Positions 37,501 through 48,829 of a DNA stretch of 64,000 bases are shown here, piece after piece. The translations under genes and the position numbers were made by a program. A model generated the notes under the pieces. The model ran no database searches. It was not told where the DNA came from and worked only from the letters and a program-made list of their open reading frames with translations. Source of the DNA: Terebella lapidaria (Eukaryota; Annelida; Polychaeta; Terebellida; Terebellidae); NCBI GenBank assembly GCA_949152475.1, contig OX424562.1, positions 20,088,209 to 20,152,208 on the forward strand, given 5' to 3'. The stretch's first letter is position 1, and each line of letters begins with the position of its first letter.

Positions 37501-37755
37501 CCACCTCTGTGGCCGAGTGGATGGGACTGGTGGCTTTTGGAGCGACAAAGCTCAGAGGCGGTAGGTGACGCGGGTTCGATCCTCGTCACCAGCACAAAGT
37601 AGGTGGAGTTTTCATCCTGGCAACGCAAAGATTTTCCATTCGATTGTGCTTTCCGAATTGAAAATTGTCACTCGACGGGGGATGGGGAAGACAGGCAGCA
37701 ATGCCTATCATCATGGACCATCGTTAAATAAATATGATTATTATTATCATTATAC
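37501..37755 (+). mobile_element. tRNA-derived SINE
   Basis: A pol III A-box-like TGTGGCCGAGTGG at 37509-37521 and a B-box GGTTCGATCC at 37573-37582 lie 64 bp apart. That spacing fits a class II (Ser/Leu-type) tRNA with a long variable arm. The acceptor stem does not close, so it is not a working tRNA gene. A ~170-bp unrelated body follows and ends in an AT-rich ATTATTATTATCATT tail. No target duplication is obvious and there is only one copy in this window. Confidence 0.75.
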
Positions 37756-39722
37756 TATATGTCCAGGGAAGGCATGTATATAATATCACATAAAATATCA
37801 GTTCATTTCACGTAAGGAAACATTTGTAAGATAATTTTTTAATCAGCTGTCCTCATGTGATATTCAACGAAATAAATGTAAAAAAAATATGCCAACTCGG
37901 TAGCAACAAGAATAGAAAACATAATAGGAATCAACAATATATTTCTGATCAGAATGGCCAAATTGCCCAAAATAAATGTCATTCAAAATGTCATGTTTTT
38001 TAAATAATTTAAAATTTGTGATTTCCCAGTATCTCAGTGAAGAAAACTTATGGTGGAATAAAATTCCATGTTTTTAGACACTGTCATGATAAAACCCCAT
38101 AAATAAATATTAGGAGTACTGCAGACCGGGTGTATTGTTCTTTGTGACACTATAGTGTGATAGACGATGTTTGGCGTCGCCAAGGACAATGGTATGATAT
38201 GTATCAAGTATGGTGTAAGGTTATTGGTGCTGCCTCACCACAACTGTTTACTTGTGTCAAATGTATATTCATCTAGACGTGTATAGACTCAGTATATATA
38301 ATTTACAGTAAATGTTTGTAATTCTATCAAATGCGAAAGCGTTTGGCAACTGTTGTATCATCGGTTCATCATTTCTTCAATTTATTAAGTGGTTATCCAT
38401 GGCAGAAATGACAGAGAGGTAATTGTGGCTTACGATTCCTCTGCTTAATTGAAAAAAAAATGGATTCACATCCAGGTGGCTTCCATTGAAATATATGTCC
38501 TACTAAGCAATAGTATCATAATTATGTTTTTAATGGGTAGATTATTTTTATCTTGCAAGAATGTCACCCTGGCATAATTTTCACAGCAAGTTTAAGCGTG
38601 AGGTTACCCTGACGCGACAAAACATTAGTTATGACGTCGTGTTTCACCCCGTTTTTCACCCCGTCCGTGTTCACGCAGTATATATTGCTAAGAGCTACCA
38701 CACTGAATTTGTGTATCCAATAACGTGAATGTGATGTAGATGTGTATCACATTTTCAGGATAATATTCTGATATTATTCTACCGCGGAGTAAATGTACTC
38801 CCCATACCATTAAGAAAGAGACACTGCAATGTAATGCAAATATAACTCTTGTATTATGATAGATATGCAGAGGGTACAAACAAGAAAATGCAGCTAACTG
38901 CGGGAGACGACATTAGAGCTCGAGCACACCATCAGCACCACGAGACCTGAATATATCTTACACAACGTTCCCCCCCTCCTCCCCCCCCCCCCCCCCTCAC
39001 AAAAAAAGAAAATTGAAACATATCATGTCCCACATGATTCCAATTCATTCCCGTATATTATGATGAAACACATAGGCCTACTTCAATCATATTCCTATGA
39101 GTAAACATAAAACGCCTGATAAAATGATATTGAACCTCAATAAAATATCCTTAAAATATTGGAAACTATGAGGAATATCTGCATCTGATATCATGATATA
39201 GATAACACATGCATACTGAGCAAATTAAAAGACCAGTTTCAAATAAAAAGGTTTCGCAACCCAGCATGGAACACTTTGTCATGTGATAAAATATGTCCAA
39301 TTACGTTAAATGTAGTCGTGGTACCGCAGACGAATCGTTGTGTTTACTTCATGACGCCAAAGAAGGCCACACGCAAGGTTACATGTACATGCATGCACAA
39401 AATGCTGCACAGAAAATTGTGCGTTCCAAAGTACGCGTCATTGCGGTAAAATTTGCTTTGCATTCTGGGAACGTGAATTTCCATCGGCTCCGCCATTTTG
39501 ACGTTTTCCAGACGAGCTGACCATTTTGCGTAATTTTCTCAAACCTAACACATCGATTTATGCATTATATATCTGTGGAACATTCAAGGCTTGCCATCAA
39601 ATCGAGAGATTTTATGTCAAGGACGAAGAAAATCCTCATTTGAAGTAGGTGTACAAAGGTTTACATGCGAAAACGGGTGTCGATAGGTTGGCATGAAACC
39701 TCCATAAAAAAGTCAGCACATA

Positions 39723-40469
39723 TATAATAGAGCGTTATGCGGGAACGCTATGACTTGTCTATACATTCGATTATCATTATGCGCTACAAAGGTTCGATTA
39801 ATAGTGCGAGTATTGTTTATATCGTTCATGCGTGATTATACTTTTGAGCTGCGTTCAATCGTCGAATTGTTCCGATTATTATTCCGATAATTTCTACATA
39901 ATATTCCCTGCTAATATTCTCATGTAGTAATAAGTAATTGTAATAATAACCTGTTTATCATTATCACCATGACTTCATATCATTGCTGACCAATCACGAA
40001 TCGACGCGGACTGTAACCGTCCAATCAGATTTAACTATCTGTGGCGGGCCATAACACTATGATATGGACCGGACTAGTGGTCAGTCTCATCTCAGCTGTC
40101 CACGCAGACAGACGGACGGACAGGGACCGGTCAGGCATTAACACACGTGGGAAGTTTCACGGCAGTACACGCCGGGACATGTTTATTTCTACTAAAAGTG
40201 GAAGTACTCACGGGGTATGTGAATTATTGTGATTTAAGTGAATTATGGTAACCATTTAATGTATTAATGATTGGAATTCATTAAATACCGCATTATTGAA
40301 ATATTATTGCAGTAACGGATATCCCAACTCCAAACGTGGGATTCAATTCATATTTTGTTATTAACTTTGTGTATATTCTGTTGCTGTATATTTACACTAT
40401 TTTTATACATTTTATAGGTTTGTTGTTAATAAACAATTTAAAAACTCAGCCGAGTCGAGCCTGTTCACA
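39723..40469 (+). repeat. 5' LTR of the Ty3/gypsy element
   Basis: 747 bp, starting TATAATAGAGCG and ending near CTGTTCACA. A polyadenylation-type AATAAA lies near the end, at about 40429. The sequence just after it (TGGCGCTGCGAGCAC at about 40472) is where a tRNA primer-binding site is expected; I cannot name the tRNA with confidence. Confidence 0.93.
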
Positions 40470-40612
40470 TGTGGCGCTGCGAGCACTCGACTGTCGATAC
40501 TAGTCATCACGCTGACAGAGCTGACAACCCCGTGAGGTCCCGTGCAAGACCGTTTTCCCGCCTGCCGCTACGTGTTGCCCACGACCGCCCGTTGAGAGCC
40601 ACGTCTACACGT

Positions 40613-40720
40613 GCTGGTTCGCCGCCACTGCCGCCGCCACGTGCTGGGTCGCCGCCACTGCCGCCGCCACGTGCTGGGTCGCCGCCACTGCCGCCGCCAC
40701 GTGCTGGGTCGCCGCCACTG
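40613..40720 (+). repeat. 30-bp tandem repeat in the leader of the LTR element
   Basis: About 3.6 copies of a GC-rich unit containing GCTGGGTCGCCGCCACTGCC, between the 5' LTR and the gag-like frame. It stands out in an AT-rich window. It makes a proline-rich frame on one strand and a glycine-rich frame on the other, neither considered real. Confidence 0.9.
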
Positions 40721-41401
40721 AGGCCTACTTGTATCGTCGCCGCGAGAAGCCCTGCACTGTTCAGCTGCAGTGCCTGACGTGTCCAGGAAGCCGTCAGGAC
40801 CTGCCAGACTACGTGTTCACTCTCACGCCGCATCGATCGTCCTTCGAATCTCGACACCGCATCACTACGTAAGGAGCACCAGTCATCGCCGCGCTACGAC
40901 CGCCGTTTTCTTCGTGCATGCATGCTTCATTTCTACGCTTCGTTCATAGATAAACGAATCTGTGTTCTGTTGGTGAGTCAAGTGCGCTCTACATCGATCG
41001 TTCGAACGAACAGTAAAATTGTTTAGGCCTATATTCGGTAAACTGACGTTTCTGCAGTCTATTGTGAGATTTTACATGTTGTAGGTACTTGTAGTTTCAT
41101 AAATTTTGGTACCAGTATTTTACAATTGGTATAATTTTCGTAATAAATATGTAGGTAATTTTCTGGGCCCATATTTGAAACCGGTTTATTAAAAAAAAAA
41201 AATTATTTTGGGGTTGGATTTTGAAGTTTTGTGCTTCTACGCTTGATTATATACCATATAGGTTAGTTTAACTATGTTGTAGGCTACGTTAGTTTGACCG
41301 ACTGACTGACATTTGACTATACTGTTTGACATTCTGATATTCATCAGTTCGTTTCATCATTGTCATCATTTCGTATTTAAGTTCTCACTTCGTAGTTAAA
41401 A

Positions 41402-42505
41402 ATGGCCAAGTCAGAAACAGATGCGGGTCGTGAATCCGACCGTCCTGCGGAGGAAAATAATCAATTACGCGAGAAAATTTCAAGCCTCGAGCGCGAGCTT
41501 GAAATCACCCGAGTGCGTTATGATCAGGAAGTTCAGAAGCGCAATGAACGTCCACTTTTCGTCGGTAGAGATAAAAAGATAAAAACTTTCTCTATGAAAG
41601 ACGATTTTGACGAGTGGTATGAAAACATCGTTCATTACATGGAACAGCGTTTCACGTCTGACAAAGATAAGAAGGAATTTCTTCTTGATCATTTGGATAA
41701 AGAACCTAAACTCGAATTGAAGGTACACCATGATTTGACCAGAATTTCGGTTTCTGAAATCTTGCACCAGCTAAAACAAATATTCGGCACTAAAGAGTCT
41801 GTTATACAGCTTAGACAACAGTTTTACGGTCGTAAACAGTCTTGTTCCGAGTCGCTGGACGAGTACGCTTATGCGTTAATGAATCTTGGCGCGACTTTGC
41901 AGAAATTAGACGAAGAAAGCTTGTCTGATGTTGATAACACTCTGAAACAAACTTTTGCCGAGGGCGTCTTTGACCCCAAATTGAAACGGGAATTACGTCG
42001 TTTGAATGAAGAGCGTTCAGGCATGAAATTTTGGGAACTACGCGATCGTGCCAAGGCATGGCTAGAAAGTGACGTCGCAGACGCTTCACAGGAGTCTGTC
42101 AAAACCGCGGATAGCGCTGCCGCTGCGTTACATGGCGCGACGTCTGGTGACGTTTCCGATAAATTAGTCCAATTATTGGAAAAACACGATAAAGCGATTG
42201 ATGATTTAAAACAATCTGTTCTTTCTAAAACAGCTGGGAAACAGTCGTTTCATCACTCTGACGGCAACCGAGGTAGATTTCGCGGTAGAGGACGCAGGCG
42301 TGGTTTTCACCGGTCCTCGGGATCCAGTCGTCATGATTCCAAGTCTGCTGCTGCTGACGAAAACAAGGAGGACGAAGGTAATTCTTACTCTTGTTTTTAT
42401 TGTAAGGGCCCGAATCATTTGCAGCGAGACTGTCTAAAGCGCAAATTAGACAGAAAATCTAAAGCAGGCAAAGGTGCACAATTTGATAGGAATCAGTCAA
42501 ACTAG
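41402..42505 (+). CDS. gag: gag-like frame of the Ty3/gypsy element
   Basis: 367 codons. The N-terminal third is charged and helical. The middle resembles the retrotransposon gag capsid region, with a LRQQFYGRKQSCSESLDEYA stretch. The C-terminal part has an arginine/glycine-rich segment (GRFRGRGRRRGFHR) followed by one CCHC zinc knuckle, C-x2-C-x4-H-x4-C (CFYCKGPNHLQRDC), near residues 333-346. In this family the protein forms the particle and binds the RNA. It lies just upstream of the pol-like frame, as usual. It belongs to the fossil copy described at 39723-47123. Confidence 0.9.
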   Translation: MAKSETDAGRESDRPAEENNQLREKISSLERELEITRVRYDQEVQKRNERPLFVGRDKKIKTFSMKDDFDEWYENIVHYMEQRFTSDKDKKEFLLDHLDKEPKLELKVHHDLTRISVSEILHQLKQIFGTKESVIQLRQQFYGRKQSCSESLDEYAYALMNLGATLQKLDEESLSDVDNTLKQTFAEGVFDPKLKRELRRLNEERSGMKFWELRDRAKAWLESDVADASQESVKTADSAAAALHGATSGDVSDKLVQLLEKHDKAIDDLKQSVLSKTAGKQSFHHSDGNRGRFRGRGRRRGFHRSSGSSRHDSKSAAADENKEDEGNSYSCFYCKGPNHLQRDCLKRKLDRKSKAGKGAQFDRNQSN

Positions 42506-42591
42506 AATCACTCGGTGTAGAGAGCCGTGCAACGAGTGGTGATGATCGAGGCTCGCCCAGAACTGAACCGCCTGTAAAACTACAGCATATT

Positions 42592-45500
42592 GTGGGTAGA
42601 TGTCCCATCGTGACGGCCAGTATTTCTGGTGTTTTGGCCAAATGTTTGGTAGATACAGGTTCGGAAGTAACAACAATTACAGATTCGTTTTATCGTCAGA
42701 ATCTCATGCATTTGAACACGGAAAGTACTAACGGAATTTTGGTATTGAAAGCTGCCAATGGATCTACAATGCCTTGTACTGGTTTGCTAAAACTTGACAT
42801 TGATTTTGCCGGTAAGCACTACGCTGATGTCTATGTACTGGTGGTACACGATCCTGAAGATCCCGTGACTAGAGAACGTAAGTTAGCAGTTCCCGTTGTT
42901 CTAGGTTGCAATTTCCTGAGGATTGTTGGTGATACTATGCCAAACCAGTCCGATGATTTGGAATTGAACAAGGTATTCAATTTGTTGCAACAGGAACAGC
43001 GTGTGAAAGAGAAACTACGTCAAAAGTTATCTACGTCTGATAATGGAGTATTAGGTCTCGTGAAGACGAGGGGTAAAAACGTGCTTATTCCAGCAGGTAC
43101 TGCTAATATCATAACGTGCACAACTCGTGCTGTATCGGATAAGTATGTGCTCGTTGAAGGGATAAATTGCAGTTCTGTCCCAGCAGGTATTGTTGTATAC
43201 CCTACGTTATCGTCGGTAAATCGAGGTACTGTCAATGTCCTTGTCATAAATTATGGCGAAAATAGCGTTGTGTTCAAATCGGTGCAAACTATTGGCAAAA
43301 TTGTAGCTTGTGATGAGATGTTGCCGGATTTGGATTTCCAGGTCGATGAGTCTGTTCCGGATCAGTCTGTCGTACTAGTGGATTTTTCTTGTTCACAACA
43401 GGTTGGAGATACGGGTATTGATGTTGAAGTTGGCGTCAATTTGGAATCACAGGACAAGGCCAAGTTAAAATCTCTGTTGTCTAGATATAAGGATGTTTTT
43501 AGCAGGAACAATGATGACATCGGATTTACTGATGTTGTGAAGCACCGCATTTCCACAACAGATGATGTTCCGATCAAACAACCCGATCGTCGTGTTCCAC
43601 CCAACTTAATTCCGGAAGCCGATGTAGATGGCATGTTGCAAACCCTAGAGAATGTTTTTCAACGTTTGCGAGCTCACGGTTTGAAGCTCAAACCGAGCAA
43701 GTGCCATTTGTTCAAGGAAAGTGTGGTTTATCTAGGTCATACGGTTTCAGCGAAGGGCGTCCAGACTAATCCCGAGAAAGTCCGTGCAATTGAGGAGTTC
43801 CCTGTTCCCAAGACAGAGAGAGAACTCAGGTCGTTTGTGTCGTTGTGTGGATACTATCGTCGTTTCATTCGTAATTTTGCTCAGATATGTTCACCTCTGT
43901 ATGCTCTATTTTCCAAGACCACGAAGGGAAAAACGCCTAAGACGGAAATTGTGTCCAGGTGGACAGAGGAGCATCAGTCCATTTTTGATTTGCTGAAACA
44001 GAAACTAACGAACGCTCCGATCTTGGGGTTTCCTGATTTTAATTTACCGTTCATAGTAGAAACAGATGCATCACTGAAAGGTTTAGGTGCTGTCCTGTCA
44101 CAAAATCAGAATGATAAAAAGGTTGTCATTGCGTATGCAAGTAGAACTCTCAAAGAAAGCGAGAAAAGCATGAAAAATTACAGCTCCACCAAGCTAGAGA
44201 TGCTTGCTGTTATGTGGGCAGTAACCAAGAAATTTAGAGATTATCTCTATGGTAATTTCTTTACGTTGCTCACTGACAATAACCCGCTCAGTCATATGTT
44301 GAATACAAAGAAGACTGCAATTGAAATGAGCTGGCTTACAGAATTGTCAGAGTTCAATTTTGAAATGAAGTATCGCTCAAAGAAGCATAACGCAAACGCT
44401 GATGCCTTAAGTCGTTATCCAGTACAGGATAGTCCTGATGTATGTGAAATCACGTCAGAACTAACTAATTCTACTGATGTCTGTTCTCCATCTCGCTTAG
44501 ATGATGAACTATTATCTGAGTGTGTAAATAATCTGATTACTACTGATTACTCATATATAGCTTTGTGCTCATCTCTTTCGTTTTCTTCGATAGATGTATC
44601 TCGACTGCAGCAGGACGATACAGACATCCACAAGGTCACGCAATACGTGGAGTCTAAGGAGAGACCGCCACGAGATCGACTTAAACAGGAATCAACAAAA
44701 GTCAAGCAGCTATTGACAAAATGGGATAAACTGACTGTCGTTAACGGTATACTTTGCAGGAATATACTGGACAATGGTGTTCAGATAACACAAATTATTC
44801 TTCCAAACTGTCTTCAAAATTTGGCTTTGAATCATCTCCATGATAAGAATGGTCATCAAGGTATAGATCGTACCTTTTCTTTGGTAAAACAGCGTTTCTA
44901 TTGGCCAGGTTACTATAAATTTGTCCAAAATTACTGTAATTCTTGTCTGAGGTGTAAAGTTGCCAAGGCGCCTGTTCCGAAAATCGTAAATAAAATGTGT
45001 CATCTTTTGGCTTCTAAACCGTTGTCGTGTGTCGCCATAGATTTTACTCTATTGGAATCGTCTACGTCAGGTGTAGAAAACGTGTTGGTTATGACGGATG
45101 TGTTCTCAAAGTACACGTTAGCAATCCCTTGCAAGGATCAAACTGCTTCAACTGTGGCAAAAATCTTAGTGAAAGAATGGTTTCTCAAATTAGGCGTGCC
45201 TGACAGGATCCATAGCGATCAAGGACGATCCTTTGAAAACAAAATTATCGCTGAACTATGCAAGATCTACGGAATTAAGAAGACGAAAACTTCTCCTTAT
45301 AGACCAGAGAGTAATTCTCAGTGTGAGAGATTCAATAGAACTATGCATGATCTCTTGAGAACCCTGCAACAGGAACAAAAGCAGAATTGGCCTAAGTATC
45401 TACCTGAATTAGTGTATAGTTACAATTGTACGCCGCATGCTAGCACTAATTTTGCTCCGTATCAGCTATTTTTTGGCCGGAAACCGCGACTCCCGTTAGA

Positions 45501-46233
45501 TAACATTCTAGGTGTTTTGCAGAATGATGATAGTTCTGTAAATGTTGATATATACGTGTCTCAACACCACAAGCGTTTGCAGCAGATGCTTGAGCAGGCA
45601 AACAGACGTTTGAATCAGAAAGCAGCCGAAAGGAAGCAACGTAATGACGTTAAAGCCAAGGAGACTGAACTACCAGTCGGTACTAAAGTTCTGCTTCGCA
45701 ACAGAGTCAAAGGTCGGAATAAAATTCAAGATTTTTGGGATTCCGTACCTTACATCATTGTGGAGAAATTGTACGACGGTGACCACAGTGCATATAAAAT
45801 AATGGAATTAGACGGTAATGGTAAAACTAAAATCGTCAATCGAGTCGATATGCTCGAATATTCTCAGCATCTTCCAAATTCCACAGATCCTGATAATGTT
45901 TCAACTTCGGAAGATTCATCTGATGATGAATTTGTAGCTTACAGTGTAGTTAAATCACCGCCGCAGAGTGATGTTGAATTTGCTTTACCCAGACCCGCTC
46001 GAGAAATTCAGCAACCACAAGAACCAGTGAAACAGAAGAAACCGATACAACCAGCTGTGCGTCGTTCAACCAGGAAAACCGCTGGAAAACATAGTAATCC
46101 AAGGAATGAGCCTAGATCTGTATTGTCTAGAGAGCGACAGTTATCGTCATTTGCTTCTGCAGTGAATCAATTGGGAGCAACACTGAGTCAAAACCTTGGA
46201 AAAATTCTGAGTGATGGTTATGATCGCGTTTAG
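42592..46233 (+). CDS. pol: pol-like frame of the Ty3/gypsy element (fossil)
   Basis: A frame of 1213 codons. Near residue 21 is an aspartic-protease motif (LVDTGSEVTT). A reverse-transcriptase-related region follows. RNase H lies near residues 480-580 (VETDASLKGLGAVLSQ; TKLEMLAVMWA; LTDNNPL). The integrase begins with an HHCC zinc domain near 745-790 (H..K.GH; C..C), then a catalytic core with AIDFT, HSDQG and CERFNR near 817-911. A GPY/F-like module and a basic, serine-rich tail complete it. Products of this family copy the element's RNA and insert the DNA. The element as a whole counts about one break; see 39723-47123. Confidence 0.9.
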   Translation: MGRCPIVTASISGVLAKCLVDTGSEVTTITDSFYRQNLMHLNTESTNGILVLKAANGSTMPCTGLLKLDIDFAGKHYADVYVLVVHDPEDPVTRERKLAVPVVLGCNFLRIVGDTMPNQSDDLELNKVFNLLQQEQRVKEKLRQKLSTSDNGVLGLVKTRGKNVLIPAGTANIITCTTRAVSDKYVLVEGINCSSVPAGIVVYPTLSSVNRGTVNVLVINYGENSVVFKSVQTIGKIVACDEMLPDLDFQVDESVPDQSVVLVDFSCSQQVGDTGIDVEVGVNLESQDKAKLKSLLSRYKDVFSRNNDDIGFTDVVKHRISTTDDVPIKQPDRRVPPNLIPEADVDGMLQTLENVFQRLRAHGLKLKPSKCHLFKESVVYLGHTVSAKGVQTNPEKVRAIEEFPVPKTERELRSFVSLCGYYRRFIRNFAQICSPLYALFSKTTKGKTPKTEIVSRWTEEHQSIFDLLKQKLTNAPILGFPDFNLPFIVETDASLKGLGAVLSQNQNDKKVVIAYASRTLKESEKSMKNYSSTKLEMLAVMWAVTKKFRDYLYGNFFTLLTDNNPLSHMLNTKKTAIEMSWLTELSEFNFEMKYRSKKHNANADALSRYPVQDSPDVCEITSELTNSTDVCSPSRLDDELLSECVNNLITTDYSYIALCSSLSFSSIDVSRLQQDDTDIHKVTQYVESKERPPRDRLKQESTKVKQLLTKWDKLTVVNGILCRNILDNGVQITQIILPNCLQNLALNHLHDKNGHQGIDRTFSLVKQRFYWPGYYKFVQNYCNSCLRCKVAKAPVPKIVNKMCHLLASKPLSCVAIDFTLLESSTSGVENVLVMTDVFSKYTLAIPCKDQTASTVAKILVKEWFLKLGVPDRIHSDQGRSFENKIIAELCKIYGIKKTKTSPYRPESNSQCERFNRTMHDLLRTLQQEQKQNWPKYLPELVYSYNCTPHASTNFAPYQLFFGRKPRLPLDNILGVLQNDDSSVNVDIYVSQHHKRLQQMLEQANRRLNQKAAERKQRNDVKAKETELPVGTKVLLRNRVKGRNKIQDFWDSVPYIIVEKLYDGDHSAYKIMELDGNGKTKIVNRVDMLEYSQHLPNSTDPDNVSTSEDSSDDEFVAYSVVKSPPQSDVEFALPRPAREIQQPQEPVKQKKPIQPAVRRSTRKTAGKHSNPRNEPRSVLSRERQLSSFASAVNQLGATLSQNLGKILSDGYDRV

Positions 46234-46376
46234 CTTATTAGCTGAGAGACCACATGAACTTGTATATATAGATAAGGATGTAAACCCTATATCTGAATAA
46301 ATTGATTATATGTATACTTGTATATGCGTTATTTTCTTTGCACATGAGGACATGTTAATCCACCGCTACCACCACA

Positions 46377-47123
46377 TATAATAGAGCGTTATGCGGGAAC
46401 GCTATGACTTGTCTATACATTCGATTATCATTATGCGCTACAAAGGTTCGATTAATAGTGCGAGTATTGTTTATATCGTTCATGCGTGATTATACTTTTG
46501 AGCTGCGTTCAATCGTCGAATTGTTCCGATTATTATTCCGATAATTTCTACATAATATTCCCTGCTAATATTCTCATGTAGTAATAAGTAATTGTAATAA
46601 TAACCTGTTTATCATTATCACCATGACTTCATATCATTGCTGACCAATCACGAATCGACGCGGACTGTAACCGTCCAATCAGATTTAACTATCTGTGGCG
46701 GGCCATAACACTATGATATGGACCGGACTAGTGGTCAGTCTCATCTCAGCTGTCCACGCAGACAGACGGACGGACAGGGACCGGTCAGGCATTAACACAC
46801 GTGGGAAGTTTCACGGCAGTACACGCCGGGACATGTTTATTTCTACTAAAAGTGGAAGTACTCACGGGGTATGTGAATTATTGTGATTTAAGTGAATTAT
46901 GGTAACCATTTAATGTATTAATGATTGGAATTCATTAAATACCGCATTATTGAAATATTATTGCAGTAACGGATATCCCAAGTCCAAACGTGGGATTCAA
47001 TTCATATTTTGTTATTAACTTTGTGTATATTCTGTTGCTGTATATTTACACTATTTTTATACATTTTATAGGTTTGTTGTTAATAAACAATTTAAAAACT
47101 CAGCCGAGTCGAGCCTGCTCACA
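46377..47123 (+). repeat. 3' LTR of the Ty3/gypsy element
   Basis: 747 bp and, by eye, identical to the 5' LTR except at about two positions near its 3' end. The same flank motif (ACATA) follows it as precedes the 5' LTR. This near identity is the age evidence for the element. Confidence 0.93.
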
Positions 47124-47579
47124 CATAGACATGTAGAGAGTTGGGGGCTTCGCCCCCAACGCTCTAATGTCAAAAATATTCTTTACTGAGATTCATCAGT
47201 TGTGACTGATGGGAATTCTATCCCTTTTGCATAGCAAAGTCTCTCGAATCTTCCATCTGTGTTTCCATATATGAACAAAAAGCTACTTAGCGCCATGCTG
47301 AAATGCCAGTGTTTTTCATGCGGTGAAAGAATCACAGTGCTCTAGATATTGACCAAAAAAACAGTGCAACCACATGTGACGTGTGCTTGTCTTACATGTT
47401 ATTGTTCCAAGACATGAAAAGAGATATCAATAAATTCTGTATCACAACTAGCAAGGAAACCCATACTTCGATTGATTTGCTCTCGTCTGCACAAAAGCCA
47501 ATGTACCTTTCCTCATACATTCACTATCTTGCACAGAATCAGTATCACACATCGGGGATAAAAGTGTTACTTAAGATGG

Positions 47580-48780
47580 TGATACCCTGCCGGTTGTTGG
47601 CAGTAAATTTCACGACTTTAGTACCGCATACAAAATATGAGCATTCGTCACAAAACTTCTGGTAGTCCGAAGTGACTTTTTGCAGTTGGAGTGAATAGAG
47701 GAGTCATTTTCTTGTTTTAGAAAAATACAATCTTCGACCTGAAACGTCTGGATCATTCCGGATCATAACGATAAAGTTGGTACATCCGTTCTCAATATCA
47801 ACCACGTAATCTTTAGAATACATCGACTTTTTACATAGTGGAGCAGTCAGTGTCTATGAACCGAGAATTACTTTTTGAATTTACCGCCTACATTTGTCAC
47901 AAAATGCCCGACTGTCTTTGACACATTTACGAAATGCGCCATTTTCAAAATATCACATTTTGGATTTGGACAACACACAGACTTGAAATATCATCTATTA
48001 TTTTGATGATTTTCAAAGAATAGCTGACTTACTTGGGATAGGTACATCGTAGACTCCATAACGAGCTATCCACAGCCATGTGACATTGCGTTTTCACCCG
48101 TAAAATTTAGTCTGAACATCGGCTACTTTCAACGTCAGGTGCCACGAAATCGTGTTTACATATTTCCCAGGTCAAAGTTTAATGTATCCTTACGCGATAC
48201 TTATCTTTGGTCAGGTCGATTCTGGTAATCTGTCTAATCCATTGATCACACCAAATAATCCACTTTCTGAATACTGTACGGGACTACAGTAGGAAGTACG
48301 ACAGTACGACACATTACATGTGTTTTGTAGTATCAATTGGTAGCGGTCATCCTCGAAATATTTCCTTCGGTTGTGAAGATCATATTTTGCGACTATGAGA
48401 TTCGGTAGCTTTGTCTCCAAATGTTTTCCCGCGAGGCACCAACAGTCCCATGTGTTATGCATGTATATCGGCATATGACGGAGGTAATCCCAGAATTATG
48501 TACATAATCGAAGACATATTAGTTCATAGACAAAGAATTGTTGTAGATCGGGGAATGACAAACACTGAAAACCATGTTTCCAGACGATAACTGACATATC
48601 GCTCACCACGTGAGTTTGTATTCGCTCCGGTGAGAAAGCCGTTGGAATCCGTGCACGGAGTTTTGAGTTCAATGTGAAGAGCAACACTCACTAGCTGCTC
48701 AAGTCCAGTCTCGGTCAGTGATCGCATGCAACCACACGGAAAATCGTCGAGCACATGTCCTGGGGCGGATTATTAACTCT
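47580..48780 (-). pseudogene. Protein-like segments of an unidentified gene
   Basis: The minus strand holds several protein-like stretches that do not share one frame. From 5' to 3' they are LTETGLEQLVSVALHIELKT (about 48600-48730), HLETKLPNLIVAKYDLHNRR (about 48350-48430), DYVVDIENGCTNFIVMIRND (about 47740-47820) and FCDECSYFVCGTKVVKFTAN (about 47590-47670). They read like exons or pieces of one cysteine-containing protein, perhaps extracellular, but I recognise no family. No splice chain can be fixed by eye. This block has no counterpart in other array units, so it may be an inserted or captured sequence. Confidence 0.35.
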
Positions 48781-48829
48781 CTTTCGACCCTTCTTGCGCA
48801 TTGGGAGTTCATTTTCACAAATAGGTAAT

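Larger units (their letters stand above)
39723..47123 (+). mobile_element. Ty3/gypsy LTR retrotransposon (fossil copy, young)
   Basis: A 7.4-kb element with two direct LTRs of 747 bp, a leader, a gag-like frame and a pol-like frame, on the plus strand. Part order (gag, protease, reverse transcriptase region, RNase H, integrase) places it in the Ty3/gypsy group (Metaviridae); no env-like frame is seen. A 4-6-bp direct repeat inside CACATA flanks it. The LTRs differ at about two positions by eye, so the insertion is recent. The copy looks broken, in about one place, and is unlikely to be autonomous. Confidence 0.95.
38880..47171 (+). mobile_element. Helitron-like element, copy H3, split by an LTR element
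   Basis: The left part (38880-39722) and right part (about 47119-47171) together make the same ~0.9-kb element as H1 and H2. It starts ACAAGAAAATGCAGC and ends with the GGGGGC-TTC-GCCCCC hairpin (47140-47160) and GCTCTAATGTC. The LTR retrotransposon at 39723-47123 sits between CACATA and its repeat, at a site that H1 and H2 show uninterrupted. The Helitron-like element is therefore older than the LTR insertion. Confidence 0.85.
36280..47570 (+). repeat. Array unit U8 (modules e-f-i-g-h-[insertions]-j-a)
   Basis: The e anchor is near 36473, f near 36690, i near 36880-37110, f2 near 37800-37990, g near 38000-38240 and h near 38550-38850. The unit resumes with j near 47210-47350 and a near 47360-47560. 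The Helitron-like copy H3 with its nested LTR element, and a SINE at 37501-37755, account for most of the extra length. Confidence 0.65.

Noticed and set aside
37505-37595. Possible tRNA-Ser/Leu gene
   Set aside because: A and B boxes are present but the acceptor stem does not pair, and the sequence continues into a SINE body and tail. It is a tRNA-derived SINE.
40469-40857. Proline-rich and glycine-rich open frames on opposite strands
   Set aside because: Both come from the GC-rich 30-bp tandem repeat in the leader of the LTR element.
41402-46233. Search for an envelope-like third frame in the LTR element
   Set aside because: No frame follows pol before the 3' LTR and no signal peptide or membrane segment is seen, so it is treated as a Ty3/gypsy retrotransposon rather than an errantivirus.
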